Below are positions 1 through 9,818 of a stretch of 35,946 nt of DNA, piece after piece (the stretch's first letter is position 1; each line of letters begins with the position of its first letter). This DNA comes from an uncultured Pelagibacteraceae bacterium. GTDB taxonomy: Bacteria > Pseudomonadota > Alphaproteobacteria > Pelagibacterales > Pelagibacteraceae. The stretch covers positions 1 through 35,946 of the forward strand of contig CACMHW010000007.1 of the NCBI GenBank assembly GCA_902613545.1. The letters run 5' to 3'. A program made the translations under genes and the position numbers. Under the pieces are notes generated by a model. That model was not told the DNA's origin, did no database searches, and saw only the letters and a list, made by a program, of their open reading frames with translations.

Positions 1-333
1 AAATTTGTTTCAGGTTTAGGAAATATATATGTCAATGAAATACTTTTTTCTAGCAAGGTTAAACCTACAAGAAAAATAAAATTTCTAAAAGATAATGAAA
101 TAAAAGAAATTATAAAAAACACTAAAATAATCTTATCTAAATCTATTAAATTAGGTGGAGCCTCTATAAAAGATTTTTCTAGTTCAAATGGAAAAAAAGG
201 ATCATTTCAGCAGCATTTTAGAGCATACGCCAGAGAGGGTAAAAAATGTTCTAACATAGATTGTAAGGAAAAAATTAAACGTATTATCATCTCAAACAGG
301 TCTTCATTTTATTGTTTAAGTTGTCAAAAATAA
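1..333 (+). CDS. mutM: Formamidopyrimidine-DNA glycosylase, C-terminal part (cut by window edge)
   Basis: Frame 1 is open from the first base to the TAA at 331-333, giving the last 110 residues of a protein that starts outside the window. It opens with a GLGNIYVNE segment, the helix-two-turn-helix signature of Fpg/Nei enzymes. It then carries LGGASIKDF and FRAYAREGKKC, and ends in a four-cysteine zinc finger (CSNIDC ... CLSC) typical of bacterial Fpg. In this family the enzyme removes oxidised purines such as 8-oxoguanine and nicks the abasic site. The catalytic N-terminal proline and glutamate are outside the window, so activity cannot be judged. It lies 44 bases upstream of rpsT on the same strand. 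Confidence 0.93.
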   Translation, partial: KFVSGLGNIYVNEILFSSKVKPTRKIKFLKDNEIKEIIKNTKIILSKSIKLGGASIKDFSSSNGKKGSFQQHFRAYAREGKKCSNIDCKEKIKRIIISNRSSFYCLSCQK

Positions 334-338
334 TAAAG

Positions 339-367
339 TTGACCCTATTATTACAGGCATATATATA
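339..367 (+). promoter_or_regulatory. Sigma-70-like promoter for rpsT
   Basis: TTGACC (339-344) is followed after 17 bases by TATATA (362-367). This gives 5/6 and 4/6 matches to the -35 and -10 consensus at ideal spacing. The start site would fall near 374, only about four bases before the rpsT ATG at 378. That would leave almost no leader, and no Shine-Dalgarno sequence is visible there. This is a visual match only. Confidence 0.55.
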
Positions 368-377
368 GATTTTTAAA

Positions 378-632
378 ATGCCAAATACAAAATCAGCAAT
401 CAGACGAGTAAGACGCGTTAAGAAACAGACTCAAATCAATCGTATAAGAAGAAGCAAATACAAACATGCTATAAAACAAATGGATTTGTTGCTTAAATCG
501 AAAGACAAGGCAAAAGCAAAAACTTTTTTTTCAAAATTTCAATCAATTCTAATGCAGGTTGCTAAATCTGGCGTTATCAATAAAAAGTCAGCCGCACGAA
601 AAATTTCTAAAGTTTCAAAAAAAATTAAATAA
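378..632 (+). CDS. rpsT: 30S ribosomal protein S20
   Basis: This 84-residue, strongly basic protein begins MPNTKSAIRRVRRVKKQ and ends in a KSAARKISKVSKK-type tail. Both match S20, which binds 16S rRNA in the body of the small subunit and is normally 85-90 residues. The sequence is dominated by Lys/Arg helices, as expected. It sits between mutM and dnaA on the same strand. A good promoter lies directly in front of it and a large inverted repeat lies just after its stop, so it may be a single-gene transcript. No Shine-Dalgarno sequence is seen before the ATG. Confidence 0.97.
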   Translation: MPNTKSAIRRVRRVKKQTQINRIRRSKYKHAIKQMDLLLKSKDKAKAKTFFSKFQSILMQVAKSGVINKKSAARKISKVSKKIK

Positions 633-658
633 CTTTAAACCTTTAGTTGATAGTAAAT

Positions 659-730
659 AAAATTTCTACATTTAGATTTTAAAAATTTTAAAATCAAAAT
701 ATAGTTTCTTTTAAAAGTTGTAGAAATTTT
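659..730. repeat. Nested inverted repeats between rpsT and dnaA
   Basis: A 12-bp arm at 659-670 is perfectly complementary to 719-730, with 48 bases between. Inside lies a 21-base perfect palindrome with one central base (arms 675-684 and 686-695), and a 10-bp palindrome cttttaaaag lies at 708-717. The outer right arm runs into a T-tract, so on the plus strand the structure could end rpsT transcription. It is also extremely AT-rich and next to dnaA, so a role in DNA unwinding or autoregulation is possible. The remainder of the gap carries two direct copies of TTACAACC (751-758 and 780-787). No canonical DnaA box (TTATNCACA) was found. Confidence 0.6.
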
Positions 731-848
731 TTTCTATCTCAACGTTAAGATTACAACCCAACACAAATTTTATTTTTAATTACAACCTGTAAATAGTTGC
801 AAATATTTTACAAAAAGAGTTTATAGGAATCTCTTAAGAATTAATTTC

Positions 849-2237
849 ATGGACAAAAATATTAAAAAACAAAACGTTTATATTTCAGAAGAAGAGAAAA
901 CGTTAATTTGGGACGATATTCAAAACTCATTTAAGAAAACTTTTGGTAGTGAAATTTATAATAGTTGGCTTCAAAAAATCACACTTATCAAAGAATATAA
1001 TGACCATTTAATTCTTGGAGTACCAACAAGATTTTTTAGAGACTGGATTGTTTCAAGATATTTAGATAAAATTCTAGAGCAGGTAAAAAGTTTTAAACTC
1101 AGTTTAACACGTATAGAATTTAAAATAATTGAGGAAAATAAACAAAATCAGGAAATAATTAAAATTGACGAGCTTAGTAAAGTAACAGAAATTAAAGACT
1201 CAATTTTAAATTATAATAGATTAAATCCTAAATTAAATTTTGAAAATTTTATTAGAGGCAAAAGTAATGACATTGCATTTTCATATTCCAAAAAGGTTTG
1301 TGAACATGTTTCAAGATACAATCCACTATATGTCTGTGGAGGAGTTGGACTAGGTAAAACCCATCTCTTAAATGCCATAGGATTGAAACTTCAAAATGAT
1401 AATAATGTGATGTTTATTTCGGCTGAGAGATTTATGTATCACTTTATCAAATCGATAAAAAAAAATGATATGGTTAATTTCAAAGATTTTTTTAGAAAAT
1501 CTTCAGTTTTTATAATTGATGATATTCAATTTATTAGTGGCAAAGAAAGCCTTCAAGAGGAATTTTTTCATACATTTAACAGTTTAATGGATAAAGGATC
1601 GCAAATTATTATTTCTTCTGACAGAGCTCCAATGAAATTAGATAGGATCCAAGAACGAATAAAGTCTAGATTGGCTGGAGGATTAGTCGTCGATATAGAA
1701 TCGCCAGATTTAGAATTAAAGAAAAATATTATAAAACGAAAAATTGAAGATATTCAAAATCAATTTAAAGAAAATATAAATATAAGCGATGAGGTCATTG
1801 ATTATGTTGCTGCTGAGAGTAAAACTAACATAAGAGAACTGATTGGTGTCTTAAACAGAGTGATCGCCTTTAGTAGAGTACATAATAAAATACTCACTAC
1901 TAACGATTGCAAAAATATTTTAAAAGATGTTTTCAGCCAAACAAAAGTAATTACTGTAGATAAAATACAAAATATTGTTTCTAATTATTTTAATATAAGC
2001 TTAAGTGAAATGCTTTCTCAGAGAAGGTCCAGACCCTTAGCAAGACCTCGCCAAATTGCTATGTTCTTGTCAAAAAAAATGACAACTAGATCCCTACCAG
2101 AAATTGGAAGGAGGTTTGCTAATCGAGATCATACAACAGTGATTCATGCAGTCAAAACTATTTCTAGGCTCTCTGAGCAAGACGATGAAATGAAAAAAAA
2201 TATTAATCAGATTAAAAGTCTTTTAATAGATCAATAG
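849..2237 (+). CDS. dnaA: Chromosomal replication initiator protein DnaA
   Basis: This 462-residue protein has the full DnaA layout. Domain I is at about residues 10-90 (WDDIQNSFKKTFG ... YNSWLQKI), followed by a short linker. The AAA+ domain has Walker A GGVGLGKTH at 164-172 and Walker B IIDDIQF near 222-228. The C-terminal DNA-binding domain carries the RDHTTVIHAVKTI signature. In this family DnaA-ATP binds oriC boxes, opens the duplex and loads DnaB. A possible promoter is TTGCAA (797-802), 17 bases, TTTATA (820-825), which is a weak match. The gene is followed after three bases by dnaN, so the two are probably cotranscribed. No missing key residue was seen. Confidence 0.98.
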   Translation: MDKNIKKQNVYISEEEKTLIWDDIQNSFKKTFGSEIYNSWLQKITLIKEYNDHLILGVPTRFFRDWIVSRYLDKILEQVKSFKLSLTRIEFKIIEENKQNQEIIKIDELSKVTEIKDSILNYNRLNPKLNFENFIRGKSNDIAFSYSKKVCEHVSRYNPLYVCGGVGLGKTHLLNAIGLKLQNDNNVMFISAERFMYHFIKSIKKNDMVNFKDFFRKSSVFIIDDIQFISGKESLQEEFFHTFNSLMDKGSQIIISSDRAPMKLDRIQERIKSRLAGGLVVDIESPDLELKKNIIKRKIEDIQNQFKENINISDEVIDYVAAESKTNIRELIGVLNRVIAFSRVHNKILTTNDCKNILKDVFSQTKVITVDKIQNIVSNYFNISLSEMLSQRRSRPLARPRQIAMFLSKKMTTRSLPEIGRRFANRDHTTVIHAVKTISRLSEQDDEMKKNINQIKSLLIDQ

Positions 2238-2240
2238 GAA

Positions 2241-3356
2241 ATGCAGTTTGAAATCAAAAGAGACATACTATTAAAATCATTAAATTTCGTACAAGGAGTG
2301 GTAGAAAAAAAAAATACACTTCCAATTTTGTCAAATGTTTTACTACAATTAAAAAACAAAAAATTAACAATTGTAGCAACAGATTTAGACGTAATTTTTT
2401 ACGATGAATTAGATGACGTAAAAATAATTAATGAAGGCAGTACTACTACATCTGCTGCAATTTTATATGATATCCTAAGAAAGATTTCATCAAATTCAGA
2501 ATTAAAGTTTGATCTAAAATCAGAGAATAAATTAAGTTTAAAGAGTGAAAACGCAGATTTTAATCTTTTGTGTTTACCGACAGACAACTTTCCAACATTC
2601 ACTGATGAATTTGAAGGACAAGAAATATTGCTAGACAGTAAAAAATTTTTAAAACTGCTTAATAAAACAAAGATCTCTATATCAAATGATGACACAAGAC
2701 ATTATCTAAACGGGATTTACTTACATTTAACCGATGCAAAAGGTAGAAGCTTTTTGACTGCAGTAGCGACTGATAGTCATAGATTATCATCAAGCAGTCT
2801 AGAGATTAATGAAACAAATGGTTTTAAATCCGTAATATTACCAAGAAAAGCAGTATATCAGCTTTGCAATTTATTAGCTGAAACATCAGATAAACTTTCA
2901 ATGAGTACAAGTGAAAACAAAATAAAGTTTAGCTTAGGAAATATCAAACTCATTTCAAAGGTAATTGATGGAAAGTTTCCAGATTACAAGAAAGTTGTTC
3001 CGATAAACAATGATAAAGCTTTATTAGTATCTACAAAAGAATTTATAAATTCTATAGAGAGAGTTACAACAGTTTCTATTGATAGAAAAGAAGGGGTTAA
3101 GCTGTTAGTGAATAAGGATAATGTACAACTTTCTGTCAACAGTGCAAATTCAGGGGATGGAAATGAAAAAATTCAAGCTAATTTTAACTCAGAAAATTTA
3201 AATATAAGTTTTAATTCAAAATATTTAATTGATATTGCATCAGAAATAGAAAATAAGGATTTAAAGATAAATTTAAAAGACTCTATTTCACCTGTTCTAA
3301 TCGAAGACATGTCCGATAAGAATAGTTATTTTGTTATAATGCCAATGAAAATTTAA
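2241..3356 (+). CDS. dnaN: DNA polymerase III beta sliding clamp
   Basis: This 371-residue protein begins MQFEIKRDILLKSLNFVQGVVEKKNTLPILSNVL in pieces typical of DnaN and ends in the family's MPMKI-type tail (VIMPMKI). Three repeated clamp domains of about 120 residues fit the length. Recognisable spots are the RHYLNGIYLHL segment at the start of domain 2, VATDSHRLS, and KFPDYKKVVP at the start of domain 3. The ring-shaped dimer tethers polymerase III and other clamp-binding proteins to DNA. The gene starts three bases after dnaA. The next gene is gyrB rather than the recF found at this place in many bacteria. Confidence 0.98.
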   Translation: MQFEIKRDILLKSLNFVQGVVEKKNTLPILSNVLLQLKNKKLTIVATDLDVIFYDELDDVKIINEGSTTTSAAILYDILRKISSNSELKFDLKSENKLSLKSENADFNLLCLPTDNFPTFTDEFEGQEILLDSKKFLKLLNKTKISISNDDTRHYLNGIYLHLTDAKGRSFLTAVATDSHRLSSSSLEINETNGFKSVILPRKAVYQLCNLLAETSDKLSMSTSENKIKFSLGNIKLISKVIDGKFPDYKKVVPINNDKALLVSTKEFINSIERVTTVSIDRKEGVKLLVNKDNVQLSVNSANSGDGNEKIQANFNSENLNISFNSKYLIDIASEIENKDLKINLKDSISPVLIEDMSDKNSYFVIMPMKI

Positions 3357-3487
3357 ATTTCTTAAAATTTAGAATTTTTTTTAATTTTTGCCCTAAAACC
3401 CTTGGTATTAGATGATTTTAGAACAGTGAGTAAATATGTGGTTTTATATTGTATTAAAAAAATGATATATTTTTTCTTTCAAGATAA

Positions 3488-5551
<2,064 letters not shown>

Positions 5552-5557
5552 AAAATC

Positions 5558-6841
5558 ATGAATTTATCAACTCTTTTTCGAACAAAAGAGAACTTAAGCT
5601 TAGATAAAAATACATTAACAATTTTAAGGTATATCGCCATTATTGGTCAAATTTTAGCTATTAGCATAGTTTTTTACTATTTAAAATTACCACTTCCAAT
5701 TCAAGAAAGTTATTTGATCATTTCATTGGGATTAGCAACAAATTTATATCTTCAATTCGGTATTAAAATAAATCAATTAAAAGATTTTTATGCCGCTCCC
5801 TTTCTTTTATACGATTTGATACAATTATCTGCTCTTCTTTATTTGACAGGAGGAATTTTTAATCCTTTCTCTTTCTTACTTGTGATACCAGCTATCGTTT
5901 CCTCAACATTCCTAAGCATGGGTACAACAATTATTTTAGGTTTAATAACATCATTACTTTTATTAACCATATCATTTTTTTATTTGCCTTTACCAGGGGA
6001 AGATATGAATTTATTACATTTTCCAAATTTTTATAAAATTGGAATAATTATCTCAATATTGATTGGCTTAATATTTTTAAGTTATTTCGGTATTCGTTTT
6101 GCTGGCGAAAAAAAGAAAACAGAGGAGGCTTTTAAAAAACTTCAAGAGGTGATTTATAAGGAATATGAATTAGAGTCTTTAGGGGGTCAAGCTGCAGCTG
6201 CAGCACATTCACTTGGAACACCTTTAGCTACAATTAGTGTAGTTGCAAAAGAATTAAAAAAAGAAATTGGAGATAACAATGAGCTTTCTAAAGATATTGA
6301 TCTATTAATTAGTCAATCAAAAAGATGTAGCGAAATCTTGAAGAGAATTTCAAAAAAACAGATAGAGGAAGACAAATTTTTTAGCTCAACGAAATTAGAG
6401 GATTTACTTGAAGAAATTATAAACTCTTTTAAAGAAACATCTTCTAAAGAAATTATTTTAGTTTCTGATAATGATAAAAATAAAATTAAAATTCAACGAT
6501 CAGCAGAAATGATTTATGGTTTAAGAAACTTTATAGGCAACGCTATTAAATTTTCAAAGAGTAAAGTTAATATTTTTTTAATGAGTGATGATAAAGAAAT
6601 TAAAATCTCGGTGAATGATGACGGACCTGGATTTCCAAAAGATATAATTAAAAATTTAGGGGAGCCATATATAAAATCAAGTTCATTAGAAATAAACTCT
6701 AATTCAGGTCTAGGCCTAGGAACTTTCTTAGGTAAAACTTTATTAGAGAGACAAAATGCAAAACTATCATTTAAAGATGATAAAAATTTAGGTGGTGCTT
6801 CTGTTGTAATTAGTTGGTCTCCTAAAAACATTTTACTATAA
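5558..6841 (+). CDS. regB: RegB/PrrB-type redox sensor histidine kinase
   Basis: This 427-residue protein has an N-terminal membrane part of about six helices (residues 25-182). It includes GGIFNPF at 98-104, the short motif between helices that binds quinone in Rhodobacter RegB. A HisKA-like H-box follows with His217, then an ATPase domain with Asn324, DDGPGF (354-359) and GLGLGTF (384-390). Cys257 in KRCSEIL matches the redox-active cysteine of RegB. RegB senses the respiratory/redox state and phosphorylates RegA, which is encoded at 11161. The H-box reads HSLGTP instead of the family's HELGTP. The gene starts six bases after gyrB, so it probably shares its transcript. Family assignment is firm; signalling output is not. 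Confidence 0.93.
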   Translation: MNLSTLFRTKENLSLDKNTLTILRYIAIIGQILAISIVFYYLKLPLPIQESYLIISLGLATNLYLQFGIKINQLKDFYAAPFLLYDLIQLSALLYLTGGIFNPFSFLLVIPAIVSSTFLSMGTTIILGLITSLLLLTISFFYLPLPGEDMNLLHFPNFYKIGIIISILIGLIFLSYFGIRFAGEKKKTEEAFKKLQEVIYKEYELESLGGQAAAAAHSLGTPLATISVVAKELKKEIGDNNELSKDIDLLISQSKRCSEILKRISKKQIEEDKFFSSTKLEDLLEEIINSFKETSSKEIILVSDNDKNKIKIQRSAEMIYGLRNFIGNAIKFSKSKVNIFLMSDDKEIKISVNDDGPGFPKDIIKNLGEPYIKSSSLEINSNSGLGLGTFLGKTLLERQNAKLSFKDDKNLGGASVVISWSPKNILL

Positions 6842-6850
6842 AAGTAAAAC

Positions 6851-7897
6851 TTATTTTGGTTCCTGTTGCGTTAAACAATGAATTGCTCCAAAACCCCAAA
6901 TTAATTCAGAACAATCTATTGGAATAATTTTTCTATTTTTAAACTCCTTTTTAAAAATTTTGATTACTGTCTTATCTTTTGGATCTTTGAATGTAGGCAA
7001 CAAAACTGATTTATTTAATATATAAAAGTTAAGATATGATGCTGGAACTCTCACTTTATTTATATAAATAGGTCTAGGCATTGGAATTTTTCTAATTTTT
7101 ATTTTCGGGAAATTAATTTTAGTTCTTTTTAAAATTTCAAAATTTTCACTGAGATTTTTGTAATTTTTATCTTTTTTATTATTTTCGTAAGCAATAAAAA
7201 CTTTATTAAATTTTACAAACCTAGCGATATCATCAACGTGACCGTGGGTATCATCCCCCTCTATCCCTTTATTAAGCCAAATAATCTTTTTTGCTCCAAA
7301 AAATTTTTTAAAGATATGATTATAGTCCTTAATTTTTAAAAAAGTATTCCTTTGTTGAATTTTACTTAACAAGCATTCTTTTGTTGTAAGTAATAAACCC
7401 TTTCCATTTACATCAATAGACCCTCCTTCAAGAACTATTGATTTCTTATTAAACTTTGGACTAATGACTCTTCCTTTGTAATGATTTTTAATCTTCAAGT
7501 TGACTTTATTATCTGCTCTATAATTTTTGTATTTAGCCCACCCATTAAACTTCCAATTTAATAAAATATTTTTATTTTTTTTATCTTTAATAAATATTGG
7601 CCCAGTATCTCTCATCCATACTCTATCAGTTTTACAAAGTATAAATTTTACATTATGTATTTTTGCATTATTTTTCTTAAGTAATTTTTTTATAGTATTC
7701 TTAGATGTAGAGTTTTTTATCAAAAGATTTACCTTTTGAGACTCGGTAATTTTCGAAATTATTTTAGCAAATACATTTGGAATATTTTGAAACATACCTG
7801 GCCAATCACTTTTATTGTAAGGCCATCCTATTAATGTAGATTGTTGTTTTTCCCACTCAGCGGGCATCCTAAAAAGGGAATTAATTTTTCTAGGCAT
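6851..7897 (-). CDS. aguA: Agmatine deiminase
   Basis: This 348-residue protein shows the agmatine deiminase/peptidylarginine deiminase signatures in order: MPAEWEKQQSTLIGWP near the N-terminus, WMRDTGP with Asp97, LEGGSID at about 156-162, GDDTHGHVDD with His218 and His220, and the catalytic Cys341 in GAIHCLTQQ. It hydrolyses agmatine to N-carbamoylputrescine and ammonia in the cytoplasm. Its start overlaps the end of the amidase gene by eight bases (7890-7897), and it is the last gene of the four-gene polyamine operon. The region is extremely Lys/Asn rich, like its neighbours. It converges on regB with only nine bases between the stops. No key residue is missing. Confidence 0.93.
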   Translation of the reverse strand: MPRKINSLFRMPAEWEKQQSTLIGWPYNKSDWPGMFQNIPNVFAKIISKITESQKVNLLIKNSTSKNTIKKLLKKNNAKIHNVKFILCKTDRVWMRDTGPIFIKDKKNKNILLNWKFNGWAKYKNYRADNKVNLKIKNHYKGRVISPKFNKKSIVLEGGSIDVNGKGLLLTTKECLLSKIQQRNTFLKIKDYNHIFKKFFGAKKIIWLNKGIEGDDTHGHVDDIARFVKFNKVFIAYENNKKDKNYKNLSENFEILKRTKINFPKIKIRKIPMPRPIYINKVRVPASYLNFYILNKSVLLPTFKDPKDKTVIKIFKKEFKNRKIIPIDCSELIWGFGAIHCLTQQEPK

Positions 7898-8765
7898 CCC
7901 TTGGATTTTTAAGTAGTCCCTTATAATAGTCTATTCTTCTATCCCTAAAAAAAGGCCAATGCTGTCTGGATGTCTCTATCTTTTTGAAATCAATTTCACA
8001 AATTAAAACATTTTCTTTTAAATTAGCTTTTTTTACAATGTTACCACTTGGATCAAACATCACACTATTACCCCAGAACTCTATCTTTTTGTTACCTTCT
8101 TTTTCAGTTCCTACCCTATTTATTGCAGCAACATAAACACCATTAGCTATTGCGTGAGATCTCTGAATTGAGAGCCATGAGTTTAGCTGTGACTTGCCAA
8201 ATTTCCTTTTTTCTTTTGGATGCCATCCAATAGCAGTCGGATAAAAAATAATTTCTGCTCCTTTAAGTGCAGTTAATCTTGCTGCCTCAGGAAACCATTG
8301 ATCCCAGCAAATTAAAGTTCCTAAATTTCCTTTGGAAGTTTTAAAAGATTTGAAACCTAAATCTCCAGGTGTAAAATAAAACTTCTCATAAAATTGTGGA
8401 TCATCAGGAATATGCATTTTTCTATATTTTCCTAAAATTTTGCCTTTTTCATTAATCACAATACTACTATTATGATAAAGCCCAGAAGTTTTTTTCTCAA
8501 AAAGTGAAATGATCAAAATAATTTTGAGTTCTTTAGCAAGTAAAGAGAACAAATGACTGTTAGGTCCAGGTATTTTTTCAGCTAAATTAAAGTTTTTATG
8601 ATTTTCAACTTGACAGAAATATTTTGTTAAAAATAACTCTGGTAAACAAATTACTTTAGCTCCTTTTTTTGCTGCAATTTTAATTTTATTTTTTGCATTT
8701 TGGATATTTTTTTGTGGATCAGACGACATTTTCATCTGCACTAATGCTATCTTTGTCTTACTCAT
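7890..8765 (-). CDS. aguB: N-carbamoylputrescine amidase
   Basis: This 291-residue member of the nitrilase superfamily has the Glu-Lys-Cys catalytic triad: Glu43 in LPELFL, Lys116 in KYRKMHIPDDP and Cys153 in LICWDQWFPEAAR. The HIPDDPQFYEKFYFTPGD stretch and the adjacent agmatine deiminase mark it as the carbamoylputrescine branch rather than beta-ureidopropionase. It converts N-carbamoylputrescine to putrescine, CO2 and ammonia. It lies six bases after the deoxyhypusine synthase-like gene and overlaps aguA, so translation is probably coupled. Length is normal for the family. Confidence 0.93.
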   Translation of the reverse strand: MSKTKIALVQMKMSSDPQKNIQNAKNKIKIAAKKGAKVICLPELFLTKYFCQVENHKNFNLAEKIPGPNSHLFSLLAKELKIILIISLFEKKTSGLYHNSSIVINEKGKILGKYRKMHIPDDPQFYEKFYFTPGDLGFKSFKTSKGNLGTLICWDQWFPEAARLTALKGAEIIFYPTAIGWHPKEKRKFGKSQLNSWLSIQRSHAIANGVYVAAINRVGTEKEGNKKIEFWGNSVMFDPSGNIVKKANLKENVLICEIDFKKIETSRQHWPFFRDRRIDYYKGLLKNPRDA

Positions 8766-8771
8766 TTTATT

Positions 8772-9818
8772 TTAATTGAATAAATTTTGAAAATTTCTTT
8801 TTTGTCTTGCCTGCCAATGCTTACGATGATACGCATCGCTTGCTATAAGGGGTAATACACTTGTAGCTTCAGCAAAAACCATTTGTTCCTTCGTCACATC
8901 TACTTTACCCCATGAGCTTGCCTCTTTTAGAGTAGAACTGCTGCAAGCACCGTCTCTTGTATCTGCCACAGTTATCTGAATAGCGTACTTATGCATATCT
9001 ACTTTTTTACCTAATAACTCCGCACAAACCACTGTATCTTGAATAAAATTTTTAGGAACTCCACCTCCAACCATCAATAATCCCGACTGTTTAGATTTGA
9101 GTTTAATTTCAGTTAACTCTCTAAACTCTCTTATAGAGTCAATAGTAATATGATTTTTAGGATTCTGTTCTTGGTGCATTACAAGTCCAAATCCTGCAGA
9201 ACTGTCAGTAAAAGCTGGGCAAAAAATTGGAACATTGTTGTCATAAGCCGATTCTATTAATGAGTCTTTCTTTTTTGCATTTTTTTTTAGGTATTTTCCA
9301 AGTTCTTTTATAAACTCTCGTGATGTATATGGTTTTGGTTTTAGTGAATTAGCAATTTCACATATAATCTTATCACATGCTTGTAACTCCTCCTCATCTA
9401 TGTATGTGTCATATATTCTATCAATATAGTTATTTCTTAATTCAGTATCATCTTGAAACTGAGATCCTTGATAATGCTTAAAACCTAGAGCTTCAAAAAA
9501 GTCCATATCAATGATTGAGGCCCCTGTAGCCACAATAGCATCAACCATATTATGTTTTACTAAATCGGTATATAAATCCATACATCCGCCTGCAGAAGTT
9601 GATCCTGCTATTGTTAAAAAAATTGAACAATTTTTATCCTCAAGCATCTCATTATAAATGCCTGCTGCTCTAGCTGTATCTCTTGAGGTAAAAGACATTT
9701 TACTCATTCCATCAATAATTTTACGAGCATCAAAAGATTTTATATCAATATGTTCAATGGGAGAGTTGAGTAGAGATTTTTTATTGTGTCCGATATTTGG
9801 ACTATTTTTTTTATTCAT
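8772..9818 (-). CDS. Deoxyhypusine synthase-like aminobutyltransferase (polyamine synthesis)
   Basis: This 348-residue protein aligns by motif along the deoxyhypusine synthase family: AGSTSAGG with MD at 71-81, an NAD-site GGGVPKNF segment near 251-258, and EASSWGKV with Lys305, matching the lysine that carries the aminobutyl intermediate in the human enzyme. Bacteria lack eIF5A, so bacterial relatives are thought to transfer the aminobutyl group to a small amine, giving homospermidine or an agmatine-based analogue. Which substrate applies here cannot be read from sequence. Its ATG shares a base with the decarboxylase stop (TAATG at 9818), so it is translationally coupled to the putrescine-forming enzyme. 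Confidence 0.85.
   Translation of the reverse strand: MNKKNSPNIGHNKKSLLNSPIEHIDIKSFDARKIIDGMSKMSFTSRDTARAAGIYNEMLEDKNCSIFLTIAGSTSAGGCMDLYTDLVKHNMVDAIVATGASIIDMDFFEALGFKHYQGSQFQDDTELRNNYIDRIYDTYIDEEELQACDKIICEIANSLKPKPYTSREFIKELGKYLKKNAKKKDSLIESAYDNNVPIFCPAFTDSSAGFGLVMHQEQNPKNHITIDSIREFRELTEIKLKSKQSGLLMVGGGVPKNFIQDTVVCAELLGKKVDMHKYAIQITVADTRDGACSSSTLKEASSWGKVDVTKEQMVFAEATSVLPLIASDAYHRKHWQARQKRNFQNLFN

Noticed and set aside
633-848. Canonical DnaA boxes
   Set aside because: Scanning both strands gave at best six of nine matches (tgtaaatag), which is within chance for AT-rich sequence.
2399-2695. 98-residue minus-strand reading frame inside dnaN
   Set aside because: Shadow of dnaN with Ser/Phe-rich composition and no motif.
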